From contig NC_050101.1 in the NCBI RefSeq assembly GCF_902167145.1, positions 113,427,789-113,491,788 of the forward strand: DNA of 64,000 nt, written 5' to 3'. The translations under genes were made by a program, and so were the position numbers. The notes below the pieces were generated by a model, which made no database searches, was not told where the DNA came from, and was given only the letters and a program-made list of their open reading frames with translations. This document shows positions 1-10,597 of this stretch, piece after piece (positions within the stretch are counted from its first letter, which is position 1; the number at the start of each line of letters is the position of its first letter). Origin of the DNA: Zea mays (Eukaryota; Streptophyta; Magnoliopsida; Poales; Poaceae).

Positions 1-105
1 GCTCCTTGCAGTTCTTGACGGACTCGTCAAGAGCCGTCTCGAACCCTACAGACAGCCGAACAAAATTCTTCAGACACGATGAGAAGAATGAAGACAAGAA
101 CGAAA

Positions 106-390
106 TTATGATGTAGACAAAACAGACCCAACGGCCACAGCCAGGCCCTCCGCAAGGGTCCCGGCCCGAGCGGACGCCTCGGCTAGCCGCTCCATAGCCT
201 CAGCCAGCTGTCCCCTGAGGGCCTTAGCCCGGCTCAAGGCCTCAGCAGCTTGGCTCCGGGATTGGTCTCGCTCGCGGATGACCTGGCCAAGCTCCAGCTG
301 CCGCTGTTGTATCTCCTCGGCCTGGGAAGCCACCTGCTCCCGGGCTGACGAAGCCTCTGTTCGGGCCGACACCACCTCTGTCCATGCCAC
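106..390 (-). pseudogene. Coiled-coil exon of an antisense retroelement gene (remnant)
   Basis: A 94-residue open stretch rich in Ala, Glu, Arg and Gln with heptad-like spacing, typical of a coiled coil. It resembles the coiled-coil exon of the antisense gene at about 13137-13350 of the neighbouring element: both contain a core of the form (V/I)I(R/D)ERDQSR followed by AEA and RA-rich repeats. It lies on the minus strand, opposite to the host element, as expected for the C-terminal half of that antisense gene. The rest of the gene should lie upstream on the minus strand (higher coordinates), but a conserved N-terminal domain is not recognisable at 400-2460, so this copy is probably broken or strongly diverged. 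It could also be a different antisense gene sharing only coiled-coil composition. Confidence 0.5.
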
Positions 391-1090
391 CGCTGCCTCC
401 GGCTTCAGCTCATCACAGAGCGGCCGAAGGTCCTAAAACCGAGCGAGAGAGACCTTGAACGGCAAGGCCGACCGAGCTGAGGGACTCCTACGCCTCTAGG
501 ATACGGATACCTCACTCGTCACCTTCCGCGAAAAGTAACTCGCGCTTGGTTAAGTGGTTCCGCTACCGACAGGCAAGTCCTAATGCTCAAAATGAGAAAG
601 AAACACGACTTTATACTCGAATACCCAAATGTTCAGGCCTCAGCAGCCACAAAGAACAAACACACTACTTGGGATAACTATGGTATCTAGACTTAGACGT
701 CGGCAGCGCCCTCGGCGGTTTTCCCGACCTGCGGCAGATGTCTTAGTACTTAAAGCTATTACATCTTGCTCTCAAGAAAGTACCATTACAAACAGGACTC
801 TGGCTCCATTCCTGCAGGAATGAACAACCTCCACACCAGAAGGCATGCGGGATAACAAACTCCAGGCGGCTCGCCGGTGACCACTGCACCATCAGCGACA
901 ACGACCTCCGCCTCGGACGGCTAGACAGCAGCAGCGATTGCCTCAGGGCAAACGCTACTGTGCAAAGGTCCTCGCTCATGTCCCCTTACGGGGGATGAGA
1001 ACCAGCCATTAAAGCCAAAGAGCCGGAGGTCCGGAGCGCAGGTGGCACTAACGGTCTCGTCGACGGAGGCAACCGCTACAGGAGGAAGCC

Positions 1091-1864
1091 TCACCTATGG
1101 CGACCACCAACACCGCACCGGCGAACGGCGGCCGCCCCAGTGCGCACCGGCAGGTCCTCACTCCCGTCCTCGCCACAGGAGCAAGGACGGGACTGTCCCA
1201 GAACACGAACACCGCCCTCGCGGCGTACGACGTGTTGTGCGACCCCCCGGTGCAGCCGGCGGCGCAGGAAGGACCTGGACGTGGCCGGCCCGCGCACGGC
1301 GCAACCGACACCCGTGCGGCGGATGGGCAGCCACGCTCCGCCCCAGCGGTAGGAGGCGGCACCCGAAGCAGCACCAAAGCCGCTCAGGCCGGGGAGCCAG
1401 ACACGCGGCAGCTGACAGCGCCACGGACGACAAACACCCTTCTCCTCCGAACACTGAGGGAAGGAGCGGGCCGCTGCCCACGTGGAGGCGGGACCCAACT
1501 CGGCTCGCCCTCCTCCCCAGCACAGATGATGAACATCCTTGAAGCCGAGGGCAAGGGAGAGGCCACGGCCCGGCTCGCTCTTCCCCACCACGAGGCCTAC
1601 GATCATCATCCTGGGTGACCGCCGGCGGGGGACTGCAGCTGGGCTGCATGATGAAAATCCTTGAAGCCGAGCGATGACTGAAGAGCGCCAACCCCCATGA
1701 GGTCGTGCTCCTCCAACAGCAGCAAGAGGAAGGCAACACAGGTGCACCCCATCTGGGGGCTCAGAAGGCGGAAGACGCGATGAATGCGAGGAGTGTGAAG
1801 GCATGGCTACCGCCCGGGGGGTCGATCCCTTTTTAAAGGCAGATCTCCTCACTCGCACCCCCAA
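1091..1864 (-). other. Possible antisense ORF with TATA-like box, unrecognised
   Basis: A 257-codon open frame on the minus strand inside the first retroelement. A TATA-like TTTAAAAA lies at about 1828-1838, and the ATG at 1802-1804 is about 25 bases downstream. The product is rich in Arg, Gly, Ser and Pro and matches no domain I recognise. The DNA holds a diverged internal repeat: ATCCTTGAAGCCGAG occurs at about 1538 and 1659. The region is so GC-rich that long frames occur in all directions (plus-strand frames at 1042-1618 overlap it), so chance is a strong alternative. Confidence 0.2.
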
Positions 1865-2647
1865 GCGTCACGGGCAAAGTCTCCGACGTGCTCCAGGGTT
1901 CCCACCCTACGACATGGGGGCTAGGTCCCACACGTCATGCGAGCTGACCCGAAACACGAAGAAGGCAAACCGCCGCACGCGAAGCATGTAACTGCCCCAC
2001 GGTTATAAGCAATCCCTCATCCTCGCCGAAACCAGCGGTCGAAAGGGTGGACCGCCATGCAAGAAGCATACAACCGCACCACGGTTGTGCACCCTTTCGG
2101 CTTCGTTGCATTCGGCGGTCCAGCATGGAGGCCCGGGCCCACGTGTCATGTAACCGGCGCGCCGGTTACTACGTGCAAGGAAACCGCACCGCCACTTGCG
2201 CCAATGCCGTGTCTTCTCGACTGCAGAACCAGTGCAGCGATTCGAGGCAGCCCCGCGCGTGACCCAACAGTGCCAATTAAGTGCGACGATCACGTGTCAG
2301 TCAGCCGCGGGGATAGGCACGACGGTTGATATGACCAGAGGTGGGCCGGCAGTAATTGCAGCACCAGACGTGCGGAAGCAGCGGTCCAATCACCTACAGG
2401 CTCGCATCCTCTCCTGAAACGGCAGGGGAGCCCTCTCCCACAGCATAAAGACGACTCACCCGTGTTCCGTTCCTCAAACGACTCGCGCACGCGCAACTGA
2501 TGCTTCGCGAATCGCCCGTCCGGTCGCATTAACTCCTTGGCAGGGCAAGCGACACCTCTGGCAGGCGAAGCGGGCGCCGTTTCACCTCCGTCATGATGAT
2601 CGCGTCAAAAAAGGTGCGCCACATTATTTAAATTTATATCCTTTTCC

Positions 2648-2664
2648 TCTCTCTCTCTCTCTCT
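2648..2664. repeat. (CT)n microsatellite
   Basis: A short CT dinucleotide run inside the first element. A second CT run is at 4741-4770 in its LTR. Confidence 0.9.
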
Positions 2665-3600
2665 TGCCACAGGGACCGGGAAAGAGGATACTTCAAAAAG
2701 GATCCTTCTCAGCGAAGGAAACGGGCCCCGAGCCCTCCTACTGATCAGGGGTTCGAAGGTTGCGCCCTGCGGGGTTCGGCAACCGCCCTAGAGCACTCGG
2801 GCTCCGAGCCCTTTACTGATCAGGGGTTCGAAGGCTGGCCCCTCGGAAGGGTTCGACAGTCGCCCCAGAGCACGCAGAGTCAGGGATGACCCTAGGTACG
2901 TCCGTTACATGGCCGAGGCTCGGGCTACGCTCCCGAGGTACCCTAGGACATTTCTGAGACCAGCGGGAATGATTTGTAATGGAATCCCACCGGAGGGAGG
3001 TACCGAGCCCTCGGACCCCATCGAATGGGTCAGGGTCCAGCAAATCACCTGCAGGTACTTTTGGAGCGCGTCTCTGGGCCACTAGCCGACCCTTATCGAA
3101 CGAGGCTCGGGCGTCCACTCGGATCACCCATTAGCAACTCACTGGAAACACCATGTTCGGTGCCCTCCGAGGGTAACATGGCGCTTTCCCCCCCTTCCTC
3201 CTTGCGGAGAGGCGACGAAGGGGCGTACAATAAAAGTCAAGACGGTCCTTGATCGTCCTCTCGCTCCGTGCAGAGACTCGGGGCCTGCTCTCGCACCAGG
3301 CTACGGCCAAACTGTTGACCACGTCAACGAACCAGCTTAAAAACTTGAAGCCTGACTGTGCACCCGGGCTACGGCCAGGCCGCTTGAGGGAACGACAAGG
3401 CTTACAGGGGCATCACAAAAAGAATTAAGACCTCAGAGGAGTCAAACCACTCCTCCGAGGCCTCGGGGGCTACACCCGACGGGTGGGCTCGCGCGCACCC
3501 ATCGGAACAGAACATGACCGAGAAGGGCTGGTCCCCTTGCAAAAACTCCGGCAGAACCTCCAAGCAAGTACCTACACTCCCTTCGAGGCTCGGGGGCTAC

Positions 3601-4929
3601 TGTCGGGGACCGTAATTAGGGGTACCCCAATGCTCCTTAACCTGGCTGGAAAACATCTTCAGAACAAACTGCAAAGACTGACAAGCACGGTTCAAGTCAA
3701 GGCCTCGTCTACCAAGGGACGCGATCTCGCATCGCCCGAGCCCGGCCTCGGGCGGGAACAGTAGTCCCGGACGGATTCACGCCTCGCCCGAGGGCCTCCT
3801 CAGGCAGTGGGCGCACCCTCGGCTCGCCCGAAGCCCAGCTCGGGCAGACTTTGTCGTGCAGTGACCTCGACCAAATCGCCTTACCAACCGACCATATCGC
3901 ATGCGCATTTAATGCAGGGATCGCCTGCCACCTTATCCTGACACGCGCGCCTCAGTCGGCAAGGTCGAAGTGACCGCAGTCACTTCGCCCCTTTACTGAT
4001 CGTTCTGACAGGAAAACAACACTATTCACCCCGTTTCGACTACTGTGCCAACCACCAGGGTAAAGCTGAATCACGACCTCCCCCAAGTTCAGCCTCGGGC
4101 GCAACAAGGAGCTCCGCTTCACCCGACCTCAGGCCTCGGCCTCAGCCTCGGCCTCAGGAGAAGGTCTCCGCCTCGCTCGACCCTAGGCCTCAGCCTCAGC
4201 CTCGGCCTCGGGAGGAGTCACATCCTCGCCTGACCTCGGCCTCAGCCTCAGGAGAAGTCTCCACCTCGCCTGACCTCGGCTTCGGACCGACTACGCTACA
4301 GGGGATACATCATTACCCTACCGCTAGCTAGCCACCCCTTGCTACGAAGGAACAAGACCGGAGTCACATCAAACTACTCTGATAGCAGGTAATGATGGTT
4401 CCCCGCATGCGACCATGACGTCGATGGTTCTCAGCTCCTTACGGAAGCAAGGAAACGTCAGCAGGACCCCGGGCCGCACCGTCAGCTACGCTTCTACGGG
4501 GCTCAAGCACTTCTCCGACGGCCACGTTAGCACGTGTATAGGGCTCAAGGCACTTCTCCACCAGCCACGTTAGCACATAGCTACACCCCATTGTACAACT
4601 GGGCATCTCCTTGTATCTATAAAAGGGGATGTCCAGGGCCTTCCTAAGGGAGGGAGGGGGCAAAGGCAGGCGAGTAGAGGCAGGCAGAGTAGGAGAGACA
4701 TGGTGGAGGCAAACCCAGTCAGCTCACCTCAAGACCAAACCCTCTCTCTCTCTCTCGCTCTCGCTCTCTCGCAATGCTCGTAACCCCTACTACGAGCACC
4801 CCGGTGCAAGATAATATAAGCCTCATCCTCCCGCTTGTGTTCCATCTTGCATCAACCCATCTAGGCAGGGACACGCAGCGACAAATTCACTGGTTTGTTG
4901 ACGGTCCTCGTGGGTCCGAAACGCTGACA
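3601..4929 (+). repeat. 3' LTR of the first element
   Basis: Starts TGTCGGGGACCGTAATTAGG and ends GGTCCGAAACGCTGACA, so it has TG...CA termini. The start is related to the start of the LTRs of the 7558-29045 element read on the minus strand (TGTCGGGGACCATAATTAGG), after which they diverge. It holds degenerate CTCGGCCTCAG-type short repeats at about 4100-4280 and a CT-rich run at 4741-4770. Length is 1329 bases. Only one copy is in the window, so age cannot be estimated. Confidence 0.9.
4614..4626 (+). promoter_or_regulatory. TATA box of the first LTR
   Basis: CTATAAAAGGGG just downstream of repeated TTAGCACGTG/TTAGCACATAG-like blocks (4527-4580), in the usual U3/R position about 1 kb into the LTR. 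Transcription would start near 4650, and the R-U5 region would run to 4929. Confidence 0.6.
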
Positions 4930-5354
4930 GAATGGATGGAAAGGAAGAACAGGGGCAATTCGTCGTTGCCGTGACTACAGTACGGGTCCCCCCTTCACCA
5001 CCTCCCTCCTGGTAAACTGCCTTCGCTTTTGGGTTCGGAGCTAGCCTCGCATGCCGCCTCGCCGGTGGCCCGCCGCGGGCAAGGACGTGGTGGCTGACCA
5101 CCACCTCTCCAGGCACCTCTGCTCAGGACATTCACCGAAGTTGAGGCTCGCCCCCATGGTGGAGGAGCCTAGAGGCCTCGGGGCAGAGGCAGCCATGGCA
5201 CGGCTGGAAGGCCCGCCGCAGGTGAGGGCATGATGCCGACCACCACCTCTCGGACCATCCGACGCCACTGTCGCTAGGGCTCACCCCATGGACGGATGGA
5301 CCTTGATCCTCCCTATTTGTTCATCTTTCATTGTCCATTAAGTGTGTAGCCTTT
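4930..5354. other. Low-copy GC-rich stretch between two elements, no gene seen
   Basis: About 420 bases between the first LTR and the solo LTR. It contains a short imperfect duplication (CTGACCACCACCTCTC at about 5095 and CCGACCACCACCTCTC at about 5234). Short frames on both strands show no recognisable domain. It could be a gene fragment or old repeat DNA. Confidence 0.5.
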
Positions 5355-5937
5355 TGAGAGCACCTAGAGGGGGGTGAATAGGTGATCCTGTAAAATCAAA
5401 CACTAAATAGCCACAAAACTTAGTTATAGAAGTGTTAGTGCGACCAAGTAGCTTTGAAGCGAGTTCTTGTGAATACAATCATCACAGAGAAAACAACACA
5501 AGAGACACGCGATTTTTATCCCGTGGTTCGGCCAAGTGACACTTGCTTACTTCCACGTTGTGGCGTCCCAATGGACGAGGGTTGCACTCAACCCCTTTCA
5601 AGTGATCCAATGATCAACTTGAATACCACGACTTTCTTCCTTATAGTCTTTCTCCCATTTGCGAGGAATCTCCACAAATTGGAGCCTCTCGCCCTTACAA
5701 TAAAGATCACAAAGAAGGCACAAGAGTAAGGTTAGGAGAGCAACACACACACAACACAAATCCGCAGCACACACACGCACACAAGCCAAGACTTAAGCTC
5801 GAAACGTAGCACAGAGAGTTCACAACTCGAACAGAGCTCAAATCACTAACACAATCGATCAAATACATGGAGGCGGAGTGTGGGAGTCTTAGAATGCTTA
5901 GTGAATGCTTAGTTGTCTCCTCCATGCGCCTAGGGGT

Positions 5938-5948
5938 CCCTTTTATAG
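5938..5948 (-). promoter_or_regulatory. TATA box of the solo LTR
   Basis: GGCTATAAAAGGGAC on the minus strand within the solo LTR; it supports the minus orientation given by its ends. Confidence 0.55.
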
Positions 5949-6012
5949 CCCCAAGGCAGCTAGGAGCCGTTGAAGACCAACTTGAAAGGTCAATCTTGCC
6001 TTCTGTCGAGTG

Positions 6013-6440
6013 GTGCACCGGACAGTCCGGTGCACCACCGGACAACTACTGTTCATGTCCGGTGCTCGATTTCTTTCCATACAGAGAGCAGCCAACCGTT
6101 GGTCCTCGGGATCGGTTGGTGCACCGAACACTGTCCAGTGCACACCGGACAGTCCGGTGTGCCCAACCGACCGTTGGCGCGACCACGTGTCGCGCGAAGA
6201 TTGCGCGGCCGACCGTTGGCTCACCGGACAGTCCGGTGCACCACCGGACAGTCCGGTGAATTTTAGCCACGTCGTCTTTCTTCATTCCCGAGAGCGATGA
6301 GTTCACGCGGATGACTCACCGGATAGTCCAGTGCACCACCGGACAGTCTAGTGATTTTTAGCCGTATGCCGCCGTCGAATCCCGAGAGCGGCGAGTTCAA
6401 CGAGGACCAGCCTGGCGCACCGGACAGTCCGGTGTGCCAG
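6013..6440. repeat. Cluster of CACCGGACAGTCCGGTG palindromes
   Basis: The 17-base near-perfect palindrome CACCGGACAGTCCGGTG and slightly mutated forms occur at least seven times, at about 6016, 6152, 6222, 6241, 6318, 6337 and 6419, several as close pairs joined by CAC. The cluster lies in the U3 side of the solo LTR, upstream of its TATA box. Because the unit is palindromic, spurious open frames with HRTVRC- or TGQSGA-like repeats appear on both strands. Confidence 0.9.
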
Positions 6441-6687
6441 ACTGAGCTGAAGTTTGGTTGCACAGAGCCAAGTCCTTTCCATTTTTTCTCTTTCTTTTGT
6501 AACTGTTTCTAGCACTTAGACAAATACATTAGCGTTCAAAAAAAACAATGTACTAAGTCTAGAAACATACCTTGTGCCTTGATTTGTACTTATCACTTTA
6601 TTTGGTACATAAGAATCAAACGTGTTGGACATTTAATCACCAAAACATTATGGAAATGGCCCAAAGGCACATTTCCCTTTCACCTTT

Positions 6688-7552
6688 GAAGTCCTGCAAT
6701 ATTTGCAAATACTTCAAACTCTCTTGCTTAGTTGCTTTACAATAAGATTTTGGTTTCTGAAAAGAAAAAATATTGTCTATGGAGATGGAATCATTTGGTG
6801 CTAAGTTCCACACATCACTTAGTGCTAACCAAACTAGCATTCAACATATGTGTGAACATGTATTCTAGATCGAGAATTTACTTTATAGAGGATGTTTCTT
6901 TAGCTGTCATTGTTTTATTTGAGCAAACTCAAGATGTAGTGTTTCGGCTTCACTTTGAAGAAAGTGATGTTTGTTCTCGCCTTATCGGTGTGCCTAAAGA
7001 TAATACTTGATTTAAGGCATTACGCCTTGCCTAGCTGCCATTTTTTATTAGTAATCTCGCTACAGTTTTCCAGAATCTTTCTCAGTACCGAAATAGCCTT
7101 TATGATACATGAAACTGATTAGAATAATCGTCGACACCCAGCACGAACCTCTGCCCATTGTCATAGCCACCACGACCATCATCGCGTCAGCGTGCGAGGA
7201 CAACAACGACGACAACGCCTCCCCTGTCGAACCAACTCTCAAATGGTATTGAGATGCCAATCCACACTACATTTTTTCCTTTGCAGATTTATTTACATAG
7301 TTTGATGAATGTTTATTAGCTTGCAGGTCGGCTCTTCCTGCTGAGCGAAAACATCTCTAATTCCCAAAAGTTCCTACACCGAGCATAATAAGTACATTTA
7401 ATTAGTATGTGCAACCTCCCAAATTTCAATTGCAGCCCATCAATTCCTGCACATATTACCTTATTTGCTTGCACAATTTTCATATTCGTTGTGCAACTAC
7501 TTGACATGCCAATAGATTATTCACCTCATGATTCTACAAGTACATAACTAAC
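6688..7552. other. AT-rich low-copy DNA, no gene seen
   Basis: About 865 bases between the solo LTR and the minus-strand retroelement. The longest frame (6732-7010, plus strand) has no known domain. The sequence continues, after removal of the retroelement, at 29046. Confidence 0.6.
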
Positions 7553-7557
7553 ATATT

Positions 7558-9173
7558 TGTCAGCATTTCGAAACCCGGGGGGTCCCTGGACCGACGAGTA
7601 AATTGTCGCCGCGTGCCCCAGCCCAGATGGGTCGGCGCGAGACGGAGCGCGAAGGGGGGAGGCAGCCGGAGGGAGACGGGCGTGAGAGGTGGAATCCAGC
7701 GGCCTTCGTGTTTGTCCCGCGCCCAGGTCGGGTGCTCTTGCAGTAGGGGGTTACAAGCGTCCACGCGGGAGGGAGCGAGCAGCCTCACGCGGGCGCCGTC
7801 CCGTCCTTCCTCGCGCGGCCAACCCTCTGTAAGAGGGCCCTGGTCCTTCCTTTTATAGGCGCAAGGAGAGGATCCAGGTGTACAATGGGGGGTGTAGCAG
7901 TGTGATAACGTGTCTAGCGGAGGAGAGCTAGCGCCCTATGTACATGCCATGTGGCAGCCGGAGAGGTTTTGGCACCTGGTTCGTGTGGTGTTGTGGCCGT
8001 CGAAGGAGCGCTGGAGCCTGGCGGAAGGACAGCTGTCGGGGCTGTCGAGTCCTTGCTGACGTCCTCTTGCTTCCGTAAGGGGGCTGAGAGCCGCCGTCGT
8101 CATCGAGCGTGCGGGGCGCCATCATTACTTGTCTGGCGGAGCGAGCCAGACGGGACGCCGGTCTTGTTCCCCGTAGCCTGAGTCAGCTTGGGGTAGGGTG
8201 ATGATGGCGCCTCCTGTTGACGTGGTCGGTCCGTGCCCTGGGTTGGGCGATGTGGAGGCTCCTCTGAGGTCGAGGTCGAGTCTGTCTTCCGAGGCTGAGG
8301 TCGAGTCCGAGCCCCCGGGTCGGGCGAGGCGGAGACCGTCGGCTGAGGCCAGGGCTGAGTCCGAGCCCTGGGGTCGGGCGAAGCGGAGTTCGTCGTTCTT
8401 CGGGGCTGAGCCCGAGTCCGATCCCTGGGGTCGGGCGGAGCGGAGTTCGTCATCTTCCAGGGCTGAGCCTGAGTCCGAGCCCTGGGGTCGGGCGGAGCGG
8501 AGTTCGCCGTCTTCCAGGGCTGAGCCCGAGTCCGAGCCCTGGGGTCGGGCGGAGCGGAGTTCGCCGTCTTCCGGGACTAAGTCCGAGTCCGAGCCCTGGG
8601 GTCGGGCGAAGTGGAGTTCGCCGTCTTCCGGGGCTGAGCCCGAGTCCGAGCCATGGGGTCGGGCGAAGCGGAGTTTCCCATGGCACCTAGGGCCGGGCTT
8701 GGCCGCTGTCAGCCTCACTCTGTCCAGTGGCACAGCAGTCAGAGCGGCACAGGCGGTGCTGTCCTTTTGTCAGACCGGTCAGTGGAGCGGCGAAGTGACT
8801 GCGGTCACTTCGGCTCTGTCGACTGGAGGGCGTGCGCTAGGATAAAGGTGTCAGGCCACCTTTGCATTAAATGCCCCTGCGATTTGGTCGGTTGGCGTGG
8901 CGATTTGGCCAAGGTTGCTTCTTGGTGAAGACTGGGCTTCGGGCGAGCCGAAGGTGTGTCCGTTGTTGGAGTTGGGCCTCGGCCGAGACGTAGATCCTCC
9001 GGGGTCGGCTGCCCTTGCCCGAGGCTGGGCTCGGGCGAGGCGTGATCGCGTCCCTCGAATGGACCGATCCTTGACTTAGTCGCACCCATCAGGCCTTTGC
9101 AGCTTTGTGCTGATGGGGGTTACCAGCTGAGATTTAGGAGCCTTGAGGGTACCCCTAATTATGGTCCCCGACA
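7558..9173 (-). repeat. 3' LTR of the minus-strand element
   Basis: 1616 bases; on the minus strand it starts TGTCGGGGACCATAATTAGG and ends TTTCGAAATGCTGACA. The TATA box is CTATAAAAGGAAGG (minus strand, about 7850). It exceeds the other LTR by 115 bases, about two extra 57-base units of an internal tandem repeat. The adjoining polypurine tract on the minus strand is GAGGCTCGGAGGCTAC (9174-9189). Confidence 0.93.
8347..8690. repeat. 57-base tandem repeats in the 3' LTR (about 6 copies)
   Basis: Units of the type GGCTGAGCCCGAGTCCGAGC...GGTCGGGCGGAGCGGAGTTCG recur with a period of 57 at about 8347, 8404, 8461, 8518, 8575 and 8632. As 57 is a multiple of three, repeats of 19 residues appear in frames on both strands; these are not genes. 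Confidence 0.9.
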
Positions 9174-10453
9174 GTAGCCTCCGAGCCTCAAAGGGAGTGT
9201 TAACACTCGCTTGGAGGCTTTTGTCGCACTTTTTTGCAAGGGGACCAGCCTTTCTCGGTTGCGTTTTGTTCTGGTGGGTGCGCGCGAGCGCACCCGCCGG
9301 GTGTAGCCCCCGAGGCCTCGGAGGAGTGGTTTGGCTCCTCCGAGGTCTTAATGTCTCGCGCAATGCTTCGGCTGGTCTGGTCGTTCCCCCATGCGAACTG
9401 ACCGTAGCCCGGGTGCACGGTCGGGTCCCAAGTTCTCGGGCTGGTATGTTGACGCTGTCAACGGTTTAGCCGGAGCCGGGTTTGCGAGAGCAGCCCCCGA
9501 GCCTCTGCACAGGGCGAGAGGACGGTCAAGGACAGACTCGACTTTTTTACATACGCCCCTGCGTCGCCTTTCCGCAAGGAGGAGGGGGGGAAAGCGCCAT
9601 GTTGCCCTCGGAGGGCGCCGAACATGGTGTCTCCGGTGAGCTGCTGGCGGGTAATCCGAGTGGGCGCCCGTGCCCCATTTGTTAGAAGTTGGCTAGAGGC
9701 CCGGAGTCGCGCTCCAAAAGTACCTGCGGGTGATCTGCCGGACCCGGTCCCCTTTCGACGGGGTCCAAGGGCTCGATGCCTCCCTCTGATGGGATTCCGT
9801 TACAAGATCGTTCCCGCTGGTCTCGAAAATGTCCTAGGGTACCTCGGGAGCGTAGCCCGAGCCTTGGTTATGTATCGAACGTACCCAGGGTCATCCCTCG
9901 CTCTGTGTCTGAGGCGGTTGTGAACCCTTCGAGGGCCAGCCTACGAACCCCTGATCAGTAGTGGGCGCGGAGCCCGAGTGGCCTGAGGCGGCCGTTGAAC
10001 CCTTCCGAGGGGCCGGCCTTTGAAACTCTGACCAGTAGTGGGCGCAGAACCCAAGCGCTCTGAGGCAGCTGTTGAACCCCTCCAAGGGTCCAGCCTTTGA
10101 ACCTCTGATCAGTAGTGAGGCTCGGGGCCTGTTTCCTTCACGGAGAAGGATCCTTTTCGGGGTATCCCCCTTTCCCGGTCCCTGTTGTAGGAGAGAGAAA
10201 GAGGAAAAGGATACGAAATCGAATGACATGGCATACCTTTTTTGACGCGGTCATTATGGCGAAGGCGAAGCGTCGCTCGCTTCTCCTGCCTGAGGCGCCG
10301 CCTATCCTGCCGCGGAGTTAATGCGTCGGGGCGAGTGGTTCGCAAGGCGGCCGTTGCGCGTGCGCGAGCCGTTCGAGGAACGGTCGTTTCGCTTTGGGTC
10401 TTTGAATCTCGCGGCGGGTTCGGGCGACGCGTTGAACGGGTCTCGCCTTGGTC
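9174..10453. other. Non-coding 3' internal region of the minus-strand element
   Basis: Between the 3' LTR and the antisense gene. It contains three imperfect direct repeats of a block ending TGAACC(C/T)(C/T)TC...CTGATCAGTAGTG at about 9919-9962, 9985-10040 and 10070-10115. Related repeats occur inverted at 2700-2880 in the first element. I see no gene here; it probably holds the 3' UTR of gag-pol and the upstream region of the antisense gene. Confidence 0.7.
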
Positions 10454-10463
10454 TTTATATACT
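10452..10463 (+). promoter_or_regulatory. TATA box of the antisense gene
   Basis: TCTTTATATACTCGG about 140 bases upstream of the ATG at 10598, on the strand opposite to gag-pol. The position and context (GC-rich DNA around a single AT-rich motif) suit a real core promoter. Confidence 0.6.
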
Positions 10464-10597
10464 CGGGGGAGGGTCTGGTGACGGTTCTTTGCTCCGCTCC
10501 TTGCTTCCTTCTTAGGTTTTCGCAACCTGAGAGTTTTAGCCAGAGAAAAGGGAACCGCCCACCCAGTCCCTTCTGCCGCCACCCCTTCTGCTCGGTG

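Larger units (their letters stand above)
1..4929 (+). mobile_element. 3' part of a Tat-type Ty3/gypsy LTR retrotransposon
   Basis: The right-hand part of a plus-strand element whose left end lies outside the window. A 3' LTR (3601-4929) follows a purine-rich tract ending GGCTCGGGGGCTAC. The internal stretch 2460-3600 matches, in reverse complement, the corresponding part (9174-10395) of the minus-strand element at 7558-29045, for example the segments around 2701 and 10117 that both carry GAAGGATCC and CTGATCAGGGGTTCGAA-like blocks. The element therefore belongs to the same broad group but lies in the opposite orientation. No gag or pol remains in the window; what is seen is the 3' antisense-gene region. 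GAATG at 4930-4934 would be the right copy of the target duplication, but the left copy cannot be checked. The group resembles the maize Huck/Flip type from memory only. Confidence 0.85.
5355..6682 (-). mobile_element. Solo LTR (minus orientation)
   Basis: Read on the minus strand it begins TGAAAGGGAAATGTGCC and ends GGTGCTCTCA. It is flanked by perfect 5-base duplications CCTTT at 5350-5354 and 6683-6687. A TATA box (CTATAAAAGGG, minus strand) lies at about 5938-5948, placing U3 at the right. There is no gag, pol, primer-binding site or second LTR, so this is a single LTR left after LTR-LTR recombination. From memory this is a very common maize repeat, but I cannot name its family with confidence. 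Confidence 0.85.

Noticed and set aside
1042..1618. Several overlapping plus-strand frames in GC-rich DNA
   Set aside because: Long chance frames in high-GC sequence; strand and composition do not match any gene.
5867..6463. Overlapping frames with HRTVRC/TGQSGA repeats
   Set aside because: Shadows of the palindromic CCGGACAGTCCGG repeat; present on both strands in several frames.
8125..8845. Long frames on both strands over the 57-base repeats (also 28086-28717)
   Set aside because: They arise because the repeat unit is a multiple of three; they lie in LTRs and have no start context or known domain.
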